DNA of 37,686 nucleotides from Candidatus Falkowbacteria bacterium RIFOXYD12_FULL_34_57 (GTDB taxonomy: Bacteria; Patescibacteriota; Patescibacteriia; Patescibacteriales; UBA12075): the NCBI GenBank assembly GCA_001780285.1, contig MFGN01000017.1, forward strand, positions 1 to 37,686. The letters run 5' to 3'. Both the position numbers and the translations under genes were made by a program. Positions 27,041 to 35,454 of the stretch are shown here, in pieces (the stretch's first letter is position 1; the number at the start of each line of letters is the position of its first letter). The notes under the pieces were generated by a model. The model saw only the letters and a list, made by a program, of their open reading frames with translations, searched no databases and was not told the origin of the DNA.

Positions 27041-27107
27041 ATTTATTTAAATGATATAAATAATTTACCACACAAACCCTATTTTGTCATTAAACGCTTA
27101 TAATATA

Positions 27108-27134
27108 AAAAGACTTAGTTCTGCTAAGTCTTTT
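27108..27134 (-). terminator. Intrinsic terminator after malic enzyme gene
   Basis: The stem AAAGACTTAG/CTAAGTCTTT has a 5-base loop. On the minus strand the U tract is TTTTTATATT. The region 27135-27317 between it and the gene shows nothing else I can support. Confidence 0.8.
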
Positions 27135-27317
27135 GGTTGTAATTAAATAAAATTCATTTAAAAATTATTTTGAAAACAAGGATTTTTGAATAAGGTATTA
27201 TAAGTTATTATTTTCCCGATATAATAATTGAATCATTGAATAAATCTTCTTTTTTATCAATTTTAATTTTTATTACCAAGAAAATAAAGTTCGAAAATTT
27301 TTAAATAAAAACCTAAA

Positions 27318-28451
27318 TTACTTTATTGATTTAGCAATCGCAAGCACTGCCTTTTTATTGTTCACCTTGGGTAATATCATATTTTTGTTTGGCTTTTTAA
27401 CTGTAAAGGCCAAGGCTAATGCTGCTCTTAACTTCATTTTTTGTGTAACTTGTTTCACTCCGCTATCAATAAGGCCGCGAAATATTCCCGGAAAAACTAA
27501 AGCATTATTTATTTGATTGGGAAAATCAGACCTTCCTGTTCCTACAATTAATGCTCCCGCTTTTATGGCGATATCGGGCATTACTTCAGGAACCGGATTG
27601 GCCATAGCAAATATTATCGGGTTATTATTCATTGATTTAATCATTTCAGTATTTACAAGCTCAGGCTTTGAAAGGCCAATAAACACATCAGCGCCAACCA
27701 TAGCTTCCGCAAGTCCCCCACTCAATTTGTTTTTATTTATTTTTTTTACAATCCCCGCCTTATATTTATTTAACTTTTTTTGGGACTTATTTATTATTCC
27801 CTTGCTATCAAGCAGCACTATATCTCTTACTCCCTGGGTAATTAACAATTTCGCTGTTGCAATCCCTGCCGCTCCCGCACCATTTATTACAACCCGCAAA
27901 TCATTCATTGCTTTTCCACTCACCCGACAAGCATTAATTAAAGCGGCCAGTACCACGATCGCCGTCCCGTCTTGATCATCATGAAAAACAGGAATTGATA
28001 ATTCTTTTTCAAGTATCTCTAAAATCTCAAAGCATCGCGGAGCTGAAATATCCTCCAGATTTATCCCCCCAAAACTAGGCTCTATAATTTTACAAAAATT
28101 AATTATCTCCTTAGTGTCGCGCGTATTAATGCAAAGGGGTACGGCGTCAACATTGGCAAAAGCTTTAAATATTGCCGATTTACCCTCCATTACCGGCATC
28201 CCTGCTTCCGGTCCAATATCTCCAAGACCAAGTACGGCCGTACCGTCGCAGACTATTGCAACTGTATTTCTTCTATTTGTAAGAACGTAACTCTTTCTTT
28301 TGTCCCTATTTATCTCCATACAAACCGCCCCCACGCCCGGCGTATAAGCCGTAGATAAATCATTAAGAGTTTTTAATGGGACTTTTGTTCTTATCTCAAT
28401 TTTACCCCTATTTTTTTTATGCAAATTTATTGCCATTTTTGAATAGTTCAT
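27318..28451 (-). CDS. Malic enzyme (oxaloacetate-decarboxylating malate dehydrogenase)
   Basis: 377 aa, the short bacterial form with no phosphotransacetylase domain. It converts malate to pyruvate and CO2 with NAD(P)+. Motifs: AYTPGVGAVCMEI (Y36), GLGDIGPEAGMPVMEGKSAIFKAF (K91), LEDISAP (metal-binding E133, D134), FHDDQDGTAIV (157-165) and the Rossmann INGAGAAGIATAKLL. The cofactor cannot be decided. An alternative start is the Met at residue 6. A GATAAT box lies about five bases before the first ATG, so the transcript may lack a leader. The enzyme supplies pyruvate or reducing power in a reduced central metabolism. Confidence 0.95.
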   Translation of the reverse strand: MNYSKMAINLHKKNRGKIEIRTKVPLKTLNDLSTAYTPGVGAVCMEINRDKRKSYVLTNRRNTVAIVCDGTAVLGLGDIGPEAGMPVMEGKSAIFKAFANVDAVPLCINTRDTKEIINFCKIIEPSFGGINLEDISAPRCFEILEILEKELSIPVFHDDQDGTAIVVLAALINACRVSGKAMNDLRVVINGAGAAGIATAKLLITQGVRDIVLLDSKGIINKSQKKLNKYKAGIVKKINKNKLSGGLAEAMVGADVFIGLSKPELVNTEMIKSMNNNPIIFAMANPVPEVMPDIAIKAGALIVGTGRSDFPNQINNALVFPGIFRGLIDSGVKQVTQKMKLRAALALAFTVKKPNKNMILPKVNNKKAVLAIAKSIK

Positions 28452-28565
28452 ATAATATTATCTGTTAACCAAATATGTTTAACTATAGTTTATGATAAGT
28501 TTTATTATTATAACAACACCAAAAACAGCTTGAGTTTTTTCTGGAAAACTATTTTTTTCTTAAAA

Positions 28566-28969
28566 TTATTTTGCTGATATTGAGAATACTTTCATTCTTT
28601 TTCTATGAATAAAACCTTGTTTACTAAAAAATTCTTTGTTCTCAGGTAAAGCATCTAGATAAATGGGGGTATGAGAATACTCTTCCTTGACTGTTTTTAT
28701 TATTTTATTTCCTATATTTTTTCCCTGATAATCGGGATGAACTACAATTTCCGCTAATACAGTATGAAATTGATTATCGCTTAATATTCTTGCAAAACCG
28801 ATCAGTTTATTTTTTTCATCTACTGCCTGTATTATCATATCGGTAGCTTTTATAGCTTTTTTGATTTTTTTATACTATAATCCTCAAGTTTTCCCCAAGA
28901 AACAGCAACCCAAAGATTTATAATGTCTACAGGATTGATTCTTTTTGAAATTTTTATTTTCCATTTCAT
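28566..28969 (-). pseudogene. GNAT acetyltransferase gene split by a -1 frameshift
   Basis: The ATG at 28967-28969 starts 39 codons (KWKIKISKRINPVDI, then VSWGKLEDYSIKKSKK) ending at TAA 28850-28852. The -1 frame continues seamlessly as AIKATDMIIQAVDEKNKLIGFARI and the GNAT core VHPDYQGKNIGNKII (acetyl-CoA loop) to 28566, giving about 134 aa, a normal single-domain GNAT. The VSWG-LEDY start is also typical of the family, so both parts belong together. The switch point has A AAA AAG (28856-28862) just before the stop, and another A run at 28865-28871. It could be a programmed frameshift, a pseudogene or a homopolymer sequencing error. A Met-started 90-aa ORF (28566-28838) would lack the first strand and helix. 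Substrate is unknown. Confidence 0.7.
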
Positions 28970-29053
28970 GTTTTAATTATAATACTTTTCACAAAACAAA
29001 TAAAGTTGAGGGTGTTTATGCTGTAAAAGTTTTCCAACTGTCCTGCAAGAACC

Positions 29054-29094
29054 CACAAAAAAAACACCTCTAAATTTAAAAAAATAGTGATGTT
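29054..29094 (-). terminator. Intrinsic terminator after tRNA-Gln
   Basis: On the minus strand AACATCACTA pairs with TAGAGGTGTT (one mismatch, one G-T) around an AT loop and is followed by a run of eight T. Confidence 0.7.
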
Positions 29095-29102
29095 TTTCAT
29101 TG

Positions 29103-29173
29103 TTCGGGGATGAGGACTCGAACCCCAATACTCAGGACCAGAACCTGATGTCCTACCATTAGACGATCCCCGA
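29103..29173 (-). tRNA. tRNA-Gln (anticodon CTG)
   Basis: It folds as a 71-base cloverleaf on the minus strand: acceptor TCGGGGA/TCCCCGA, D arm GTCTAATGGTAGGAC, anticodon stem TCAGG/CCTGA with loop TTCTGGT and T arm GGGGTTCGAGTCC. The anticodon CTG reads CAG, so this is glutamine. CCA is not encoded; the discriminator is A. It lies between the patatin terminator hairpin and its own terminator. Confidence 0.93.
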
Positions 29174-29179
29174 ATAAAT

Positions 29180-29205
29180 TAGACTTGTTTCACTAAACAA
29201 GTCTA
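29180..29205 (-). terminator. Hairpin between patatin gene and tRNA-Gln
   Basis: The perfect 11-bp stem TAGACTTGTTT/AAACAAGTCTA has a 4-base loop and is followed on the minus strand by ATTTATTC. It lies only 7 bases before the tRNA 5' end, so it may terminate the patatin transcript or be a processing signal if the tRNA is co-transcribed. Confidence 0.6.
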
Positions 29206-29212
29206 TTATAAA

Positions 29213-30022
29213 TTATTTATTTAAATTTTTCAAGATCTCCGGCAAATGCTTTGTGGCTTCTTCTTCTCCGGCTTTTATAAACCTTTCTACATCCAAAAAT
29301 TTAAAACTATCAATAGTTTTTCGTATTACCGGCTGAATGATTATTGTTTGATGGCCGAATCTGAAAATCTGATTTCTTAAATTATAAGTTCTCATTATTT
29401 CATAAGTATGAATCAGCACAGAAACAATGTCGGGATTCTTTTTTAACTGATTATTATTAATCATAAAATCAACGGCAACAATAATATCCGCTCCCATGTT
29501 TTTTACTATATCAATCGGCGTCGGGTTTATCACTCCTCCGTCAATATATAAAGAGTCTTCTATTTCCACCGGAGGAAATATCCCCGGTACGCAAATACTG
29601 GCCATAACCGCTTTGGCAATATCACCGCGCCGAAAAATTTTCGGATTTCCGGTCGACATGTCGGTAGCCGTAATAGCCAGCGGAATATCAGTATCCACGA
29701 AATTCTTATGAAAAGTGACTTCTTCTTCCAGATATCGCAATATCTTATTCCCCTTTAAAAGGGTCTTCATGGGCTTGCCTAAGTCAATAAATGTTTTCAG
29801 GATTTTTCTTTTGCTTTTATAATTTAATATCTTTTCCTCCAGATCATGAATATCCATGCCGCAGGCAATAGCGGCGCCGATAATCGAACCCATACTGGTA
29901 CCTGCGATGAAATCCGGTTTTATACCCTCTTTAAAAAGAACTTTTAAAACTCCAATATGCGACAGGCCTCTAGCACCTCCGCCACCCAAAGCAAATCCTA
30001 TTTTTTTTGTTTTTATATTCAT
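29213..30022 (-). CDS. Patatin-like phospholipase (RssA/YchK type)
   Basis: 269 aa. The oxyanion-hole loop GGGGARG (13-19), nucleophile S43 in GTSMGS and catalytic D161 in IDGGVINP form the patatin Ser-Asp dyad. A cytosolic or membrane-associated lipid acyl hydrolase is expected; the lipid is unknown. The start is supported by GAGGGGG before the ATG. It follows dnaX by 62 bases on the same strand and may be co-transcribed with it. A hairpin follows the stop. Confidence 0.92.
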
Positions 30023-30084
30023 AAATCCCCCTCTTTTTTTATATCACTTTTAATCTTAAAATTTTAAAATTCCGTGGGTCAGCG

Positions 30085-31800
30085 CTAGCTAATCACTTCT
30101 CCGCCGAATGTTTTTAATAAATTTTCTATCATTTTTCCGCCGTTTATTGGTTGATTTTCTTTACTTGAGGTTTCCTGATCATTAATTATTGGTTGATCAT
30201 CTCCCGACTTTTGATTACCTTGCAAAGACGCGCTACAAATGTCTGCCGCATTTAAAGAATGGGGTTCTTTGATATTTTCAGGAGGTATAACAGAATCTCC
30301 GCCGTCAGACACTTTTAATTTTTCATCAATAACTGCTTCAATTGTAATTGGTTGTCCGTAAACATCCCTTAATATATTTTCTACCAATCTTTTTATATTT
30401 ATATCCCCCACTCTGTCTTTGTGAAACTTATATTTAAAAGCTAAACACAATTGATTACCCTGGATGTCTTTTGGTTGACAAACCCTGAGAATAAAAGACA
30501 ATGAATGATTCTGTTGTTTTACTTTGGCCAGTACCTCGTTCCACTTGGATTGTATTTCATTTTTATCTATCAATCTAGAATTAACGATCGTCTCTTCATC
30601 TTCTGTTTTCTGATTTAAGTTGTTGTTTTTAGTAAACTTTTTTGAATTATTATCAATATTCAATATAGGCGACGCTTGATTTTGTGCCACAATATTACTT
30701 GTTCTTTCACCCAAACATAATTCGGCTATAGCAATTTCTATTGGCAATTGTACAATAAAACTATGATTAATAGCGCCCCTTACCCTTAAAAAACTTTCCA
30801 ACAAAGAAATAACACGATTTAAATCCATGGCTCCTGTTGCTTTATTTATTTCCTTTTCAATATGACCACCAAAATCATTGCCAATTTTTTCAGAAAGAAG
30901 AGGACTAACCTTAAAGAGCATCACTTTTCTTAAAACCTCAATCATATCCGACAAAAATCTTTTTATATCTACTCCGTCGCCAATTAGCGTGTTTACAAGA
31001 TCAATAGCGGATCCGGCATCTTTTTTTGTTAAAAAATTAATCAATTTAACAACCTCCCCTATATCACTTCTTGGAATTACCAAATCAGCTTCTTTTGCCG
31101 TTATTTCTTTGCCGCCAATCACAATTACTTGCCCCAAAAGGCTTTCTGCGTCACGCATATGTCCGTCAGCATGACGCGCTATATCCTCCAAAACATCCAA
31201 GGATACTTGAATTTTTTCTTTAGTAACAATATATTGTAATTTTTTTACTATATCTTTTACTCCTATTTTTTTAAAATCAAATCTTTGGCAACGAGAAATA
31301 ATGGTAGCGGGAATTTTATGAATTTCAGTGGTACACAATATAAACAAAACATTTTTCGGGGGTTCTTCTAAAATTTTTAAAAGGGCGCTAAATGCTTGGT
31401 TTGAAAGCATGTGCACTTCGTCAATAATAAAAACTTTGTATTTCAAGCTGGTAGGTGCAATTCTGGAGGCGGAAATAATATTTTCTCTAACATTATCCAC
31501 CCCTGTGTGGCTAGCGGCATCAATTTCGATAATGTCTAAGCTTTTATCATTCTTAACATCCAAACAGGAGCTACACTGATCACATGGTTCATATTCTTTA
31601 TCTTTTCTGTTTTGACAATTTATTGATTTTGCCAAAATTCTGGCAATGGTTGTCTTTCCTATACCTCTTGGACCGCAAAAAAGATAAGCATGAGCAATTT
31701 TACCCGATGCCACTTCATATTCCAAAGTTGTTTTTATATGGTTTTGTCCTACCAAATCTTTAAATGTGAGAGGTCTATATTTTCTATACAATGTGGCCAT
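30085..31800 (-). CDS. dnaX: DNA polymerase III subunit gamma/tau
   Basis: 571 aa clamp-loader subunit. Walker A GPRGIGKTT (43-51), zinc cysteines C62, C73, C76 and C79, Walker B IIDEVH (125-130), sensor 1 near CTTE, and the SRC motif (TIISRCQRF) are all present. The clamp-loader collar follows to about residue 370. A low-complexity Asn/Lys/Gln linker (about 375-415) leads into a C-terminal tau-like domain and an acidic/polar tail. At codons 386-388 (TCA AAA AAG) the sequence forms the A AAA AAG slippery heptamer, with a -1 stop two codons later that would give a 390-aa gamma-like form. In the full-length frame the protein matches tau. Confidence 0.96.
   Translation of the reverse strand: MATLYRKYRPLTFKDLVGQNHIKTTLEYEVASGKIAHAYLFCGPRGIGKTTIARILAKSINCQNRKDKEYEPCDQCSSCLDVKNDKSLDIIEIDAASHTGVDNVRENIISASRIAPTSLKYKVFIIDEVHMLSNQAFSALLKILEEPPKNVLFILCTTEIHKIPATIISRCQRFDFKKIGVKDIVKKLQYIVTKEKIQVSLDVLEDIARHADGHMRDAESLLGQVIVIGGKEITAKEADLVIPRSDIGEVVKLINFLTKKDAGSAIDLVNTLIGDGVDIKRFLSDMIEVLRKVMLFKVSPLLSEKIGNDFGGHIEKEINKATGAMDLNRVISLLESFLRVRGAINHSFIVQLPIEIAIAELCLGERTSNIVAQNQASPILNIDNNSKKFTKNNNLNQKTEDEETIVNSRLIDKNEIQSKWNEVLAKVKQQNHSLSFILRVCQPKDIQGNQLCLAFKYKFHKDRVGDINIKRLVENILRDVYGQPITIEAVIDEKLKVSDGGDSVIPPENIKEPHSLNAADICSASLQGNQKSGDDQPIINDQETSSKENQPINGGKMIENLLKTFGGEVIS
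30629..30643 (-). promoter_or_regulatory. dnaX: Candidate programmed -1 frameshift site in dnaX
   Basis: The heptamer A AAA AAG (30637-30643) is in frame as TCA AAA AAG. A slip back by one base gives GTT TAC TAA, with the stop at 30629-30631. It sits in the linker after the clamp-loader domains, where gamma ends in E. coli. I see no strong downstream stem-loop or upstream Shine-Dalgarno-like stimulator. Confidence 0.45.
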
Positions 31801-31843
31801 AAAGTTAATTAAAAAATTTATAAAGTCAAAAGTTGTCCTGGAA

Positions 31844-31877
31844 AAGAAAACTCAAATAGATAATTTGAGTTTCTTTA
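31844..31877 (-). terminator. Intrinsic terminator between acidic-protein gene and dnaX
   Basis: AACTCAAAT and ATTTGAGTT pair around a short loop (31849-31871), with A/T-rich flanks. On the minus strand it ends in TTTTCTTTTCC. It ends the acidic-protein transcript before dnaX. Confidence 0.7.
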
Positions 31878-31890
31878 TTATTAAATTTTA

Positions 31891-31935
31891 TTCATAATTC
31901 GTATCATTAGCATAAAATTCGCACATTAGTATTAC
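31891..31935 (+). repeat. Intergenic module copy B (ATTCG/ATTAG units)
   Basis: On the plus strand it reads AATTCGTATCATTAGCAT, then AAAATTCGCACATTAGTATTAC. It matches 37 of 45 bases of the minus-strand module at 7938-7982 and lies at the 3' end of the acidic-protein gene. Confidence 0.65.
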
Positions 31936-31937
31936 AC

Positions 31938-32732
31938 TTATGAGTTTCTAACAATATTGTCTACGGCTGCCCAATTACTTTGCCCTGATTTTGGCACCAA
32001 TATAACTACCTCATCTCCTGGCCTGCCCTTATAATATGTAACGCTGGCGGTCAAAACTCTCCATTTATTACCATTAAAACGAACATAGTAGTTAGAATTA
32101 TCATCCTGTTCCAGTGTGCCAATAATGCTTTTTCTTTCTATGGGGCCGATCTGCTTGTAAACGAAGGTTCCGCTAGAAGTAATGGTTAATTTTAAAATAT
32201 CACCTTCAATCAATTTTGATTTACTGGCATAATTTGCCGGAACGCTATATTGTTTTCCGTCGGGGCCAATCATATTTTCTCCATCAAATACCCCCTCAAC
32301 AATTCTTCCTTCACCTGCTCGATCACCATCTTTGTTGTTATCGCTAAAAGTATCATCGCTCATTTGTCCAATACTGATTCTCTCCTCATCTTTAGCACTG
32401 ATACAACCGGAGAGGAGTTGAGATAATTTTTCATTATTTTCTTTCATGTTTTCCAAAAGCTTCTTTACCAAAACAACCTTTGATTTATTAATGGTAACTG
32501 TGTCCTCACTATCCCCATCTTCATCTTTGTCACTATATTCCCCACCCCCGTCTTCTTCACCCTCATATCCATCATCCTCCCCATCAGCAATATCATGTTC
32601 ATTGTTTAAAAAATCATCACCTTCATCATCTTTATTCAAATTTTCATCAAAATCATCTATTTCATCTATAAAATCAGCTTCTTCTTCTCCATCTTCATTA
32701 AACTCATCGTTTAAAAAATTTGTTTTTGTCAT
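31938..32732 (-). CDS. Unknown protein: acidic N-terminus and conserved beta-rich C-terminus
   Basis: 264 aa. Residues 1-80 are almost all Asp, Glu, Gly and Asn with a few aromatics, so they are probably disordered and strongly negative. A helical segment (about 84-110, VVLVKKLLENMKENNEKLSQLL) follows, then a linker. The C-terminal ~115 residues (VEGVFDGENMIGPDGKQYSVPANYASKSKLIEGDILKLTI onwards) look like a compact beta domain. I associate this kind of C-terminus with uncharacterised CPR proteins, but cannot name it. The acidic tail might mimic nucleic acid or bind basic proteins. It is cytosolic, and terminators on either side make it monocistronic between PSP1 and dnaX. Confidence 0.65.
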   Translation of the reverse strand: MTKTNFLNDEFNEDGEEEADFIDEIDDFDENLNKDDEGDDFLNNEHDIADGEDDGYEGEEDGGGEYSDKDEDGDSEDTVTINKSKVVLVKKLLENMKENNEKLSQLLSGCISAKDEERISIGQMSDDTFSDNNKDGDRAGEGRIVEGVFDGENMIGPDGKQYSVPANYASKSKLIEGDILKLTITSSGTFVYKQIGPIERKSIIGTLEQDDNSNYYVRFNGNKWRVLTASVTYYKGRPGDEVVILVPKSGQSNWAAVDNIVRNS

Positions 32733-32822
32733 ATTTTTGTATTTTAATTATGTTTATATATTTATGTTTATTATCTTAATTCTAAACTATTTTTTTTATT
32801 TTGTAAACTAAATTTTACAACC

Positions 32823-32858
32823 AAAAACAGCTAAATTATTTAATTTATAGCTGTTTTT
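32823..32858 (-). terminator. Intrinsic terminator after the PSP1-family gene
   Basis: Arms AAAAACAGCTA (32823-32833) and TAGCTGTTTTT (32848-32858), with further AT pairing inside, form a long hairpin flanked by A and T runs. It ends the rpsB-tsf-PSP1 transcript. Confidence 0.85.
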
Positions 32859-32874
32859 GATATATTTAATATGT

Positions 32875-32892
32875 GAATATTGCACAATATTC
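32875..32892. repeat. Near-perfect 18-base inverted repeat
   Basis: GAATATTG and CAATATTC flank a two-base centre (CA), immediately after the PSP1-family stop. It may be a second stem in the terminator region. Confidence 0.5.
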
Positions 32893-32894
32893 GT

Positions 32895-33722
32895 CTATTT
32901 TTTATGTCTATTCAAATCTATTTCTACAACCGCTCCCCCTTCTCCTTTTTTGTCTTTATCAAATTGTACATCTACAGATTGTTTTAAAATATGATGTCCA
33001 ACTATTACCCCTCTTTTTCCGTCTACATTTACTTTTATTCCCATTGGGGGTAATTTTTGAGCTAATTGCTCATACCCACACTGCTCATAAGCAAGACAAC
33101 ACATCAATCTTCCGCAGATACCGGAAATTCTCTCTGATCCGCGATGAGCGCATTGTTGTATCTCCGCCATTTCAGAGGTTATAGAACAAAGGTTTTTTAA
33201 ATGCCCACGACAACAAAGCTCTTTACCACAATGCCCATAATCTCCCATAATTTTTGCTTCATCCCTAATTCCTATTTGTTGCAGCCTAATTGTTCTTCCA
33301 AAATGCCTGGTTAATTCTTTGACCAATTCCCTAAAATCGACGCGACCATCAGCAATAAAGGCAAATGTAATACGAGAACCATCAAAAGAAAAATGAACCC
33401 CGATAAATTTCATTGATAAATTAAATTTATCTTTAACTTTTTTACAAAAAACAAGAGCCTTGTCTTTCTCGTCTTGCTTGGGCAATTTTTCTAAATCATT
33501 AACAGTGGCAATTCTTAAAATAGGCTTAATTTTAGAAATATCAAAATCTTCTTTAGCTTCCTTTATTTCTTTTTCTGACAAAATACAAACAACAACGCCA
33601 ATTTCCATGCCAAGTTCGGTCTTTACCACCACACTATCGTTAATTTCAACATTTAAATCATCACTAAATGAAAAATTATAAACTTTATCCCATGATGAAA
33701 ATTGTATTTGCGCTATTTGCAT
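32895..33722 (-). CDS. PSP1-domain protein (RicT/YaaT family)
   Basis: 275 aa. The N-terminal ~120 residues contain the beta-rich PSP1 start (VYNFSFSDDLNVEINDSVVVKT). The Cys-rich middle holds YGHCGKELCCRGHL (162-175), QQCAHRGSERISGICGRLMCCLAYEQCGY (189-217), with nine cysteines between C165 and C215. In Bacillus, RicT (YaaT) with RicA and RicF carries Fe-S clusters and tunes RNase Y mRNA processing; the cysteines seen here match that family. No RicA or RicF gene lies nearby. It starts 27 bases after tsf, so it is the last gene of the rpsB-tsf transcript. Confidence 0.9.
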   Translation of the reverse strand: MQIAQIQFSSWDKVYNFSFSDDLNVEINDSVVVKTELGMEIGVVVCILSEKEIKEAKEDFDISKIKPILRIATVNDLEKLPKQDEKDKALVFCKKVKDKFNLSMKFIGVHFSFDGSRITFAFIADGRVDFRELVKELTRHFGRTIRLQQIGIRDEAKIMGDYGHCGKELCCRGHLKNLCSITSEMAEIQQCAHRGSERISGICGRLMCCLAYEQCGYEQLAQKLPPMGIKVNVDGKRGVIVGHHILKQSVDVQFDKDKKGEGGAVVEIDLNRHKK

Positions 33723-33749
33723 ATATTGCTTTTATTATGCGATTAATTA

Positions 33750-34547
33750 TTACAAGCTATATCGAATAAACCTCTCTACCTTTACACCGCCCAAGACATC
33801 TTCAATTTTTTTCTTGTCTTCCTTTATAAAATCTTGTCTCAGAAGACAAACATCTTCAAAATGCTTATTTATTTTTCCATTCAAAATTTTATCAATCATG
33901 TTTTCCTGTTTTCCCTCCTTTAATAATTGCTCTTTGTAAATCTCTTTTTCTTTTTTTATCTCTTCTGGGTTCACATCTTCTATGTTTATATATTTAGGAT
34001 CTGCGGCAGCAACTTGCATGGCGATGTCATAAGCCAATCCAGATTCTTGTGGCTTATCCAAGGCGACCAAGGCGCCAATTTTTCCACCCATGTGGGAATA
34101 TGCGGCTACTGTCCCCTGTGAAGATAAAATATTAAATCTTTTAATTTCCATTTTTTCACCAATGGTACCGCTTAAATTAGCAAGCGTATCCCCCACGGTG
34201 CTTCCATCCAAATCCAAACCTAAAAGACATTCTAAATCTTTTGGTTTTTTGTTTATGACAATTCTTAAAACATTATCACCAAAATTTTGAAATTTTTCAT
34301 TTTTAGCTACAAAGTCAGTTTCAGCATTAATTTCTATTATATAACCCTCTGTTTTTGCTTCGTTTACTGCTAATTTAATAACACCTTCACTTGTTTCCCT
34401 GGCACTCCTTTTTGCAGCCTTGGCAATGCCTTGTTTTCTAAGTATTTCAATGGCCTTATTTATATCTCCCCCGGCTTCTTCTAGGGCCTTTTTGCAGGAC
34501 ACCATTCCTGCGCCTGTTTTTTCTCTTAATTCTTTTATTTTTTCCAT
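33750..34547 (-). CDS. tsf: Translation elongation factor Ts
   Basis: 265 aa. The N-terminal UBA-like domain has KIKELREKTGAGMVSCKKAL (3-22), followed by the dimer and core domains with ETDFVAKNEKF. This is the nucleotide-exchange factor for EF-Tu. It follows rpsB by about 100 bases on the same strand, the classical order, but pyrH and frr do not follow; a PSP1-family gene does instead. The length falls between the short (~200 aa) and long (~290 aa) EF-Ts forms. Confidence 0.97.
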   Translation of the reverse strand: MEKIKELREKTGAGMVSCKKALEEAGGDINKAIEILRKQGIAKAAKRSARETSEGVIKLAVNEAKTEGYIIEINAETDFVAKNEKFQNFGDNVLRIVINKKPKDLECLLGLDLDGSTVGDTLANLSGTIGEKMEIKRFNILSSQGTVAAYSHMGGKIGALVALDKPQESGLAYDIAMQVAAADPKYINIEDVNPEEIKKEKEIYKEQLLKEGKQENMIDKILNGKINKHFEDVCLLRQDFIKEDKKKIEDVLGGVKVERFIRYSL

Positions 34548-34645
34548 AGATTTAAATTTTTTAATTTTTAAACACTTATATTTCTGTAATCTATTTAAAA
34601 ATTCGAATTTTAAAAAATATTTATAAAATTAAAAATTTTACTAAT

Positions 34646-35356
34646 TTATTTATTTTTTTGTCCGCCGGACGGATTATTTTTTCCATCCATTATAGCCTCT
34701 CCTATTGCAGCAAGTATTAATTTTATGGTTTTGGTGGCATCATCATTGGATGGAATAATATAGTTAATATCGGTTGGGTTGGTATTGGTATCACAAACAG
34801 CAATAATCGGAATATTCTTCTTTTTAGCCTCCATTATAGCTGTTTTTTCATTTTTAATATCCCATACAAAAATAGCATCAGGTAGCTTGTTCATATTGGT
34901 GAGCCCCCCGACTTTCATTTCGAGTCTCTTTATTTCTCTATCTATTTCCAGTCTTTCTTTTTTGGTATATTTAATAAATTTTCCAGCAGCCTTATCAGCT
35001 GTCAAACTTTTATATTTACTAATCAATTTTTTAATAACAAAAAAATTAGTTAAACATCCGCCCATCCATTTTTCAATAATATATGGCATTTCTGTCTCGC
35101 TGGCCATTTTCTTTAAAGGTTTTTTGACCTGCATTTTTGTTCCGACAAAAAGAATGGATTTACCCTCTGAGGAAAATTTCTTGATAAATTCTAGGGCATT
35201 CTCAAGCATTACCCTAGCTTTCACAAGGTCAATAATATGTACACCATTTCTGGATGTAAATATATATTCTTTCATCTTTGGATGCCACTTACTTGTTCTG
35301 TGCCCAAAATGCATCCCCGCTTTGAGCATTTGCTCGATTGTTGGAATTTGATTCAT
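34646..35356 (-). CDS. rpsB: 30S ribosomal protein uS2
   Basis: 236 aa from the ATG at 35356, chosen because AAAGGAAATTT precedes it and the protein then starts like the family (NQIPTIEQMLKAGMHFGHR). An in-frame start further upstream at 35407 would add 17 non-family residues. Motifs: HFGHRTSKWHPKMKEYIFTSRNGVHIIDL, GGCLTNF, and PDAIFVWDIKNEKTAIMEAKK, ending in IAVCDTNTNPTDINYIIPSNDD. S2 assembles late onto the 30S subunit near S1 and S8. A long structured leader precedes it. tsf follows. Confidence 0.97.
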   Translation of the reverse strand: MNQIPTIEQMLKAGMHFGHRTSKWHPKMKEYIFTSRNGVHIIDLVKARVMLENALEFIKKFSSEGKSILFVGTKMQVKKPLKKMASETEMPYIIEKWMGGCLTNFFVIKKLISKYKSLTADKAAGKFIKYTKKERLEIDREIKRLEMKVGGLTNMNKLPDAIFVWDIKNEKTAIMEAKKKNIPIIAVCDTNTNPTDINYIIPSNDDATKTIKLILAAIGEAIMDGKNNPSGGQKNK

Positions 35357-35454
35357 AAATTTCCTTTTTTCCTCTACTCTATTTAATCTAGTTTTATCAC
35401 TAAACAAGGAAATAATTAGAGTATGAGTGATTTAATTTTTATAATAAATAAAAC

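Noticed and set aside
32446-32811. A Ser/Pro-rich reading frame on the plus strand
   Set aside because: It is the complement of the Asp/Glu-rich codons of the acidic protein. Low complexity explains its length, and there is no ribosome-binding site.
34779-35351. A 190-codon hydrophobic frame antisense to rpsB
   Set aside because: rpsB is certain on the other strand, and the antisense frame is a mirror of its codon usage.
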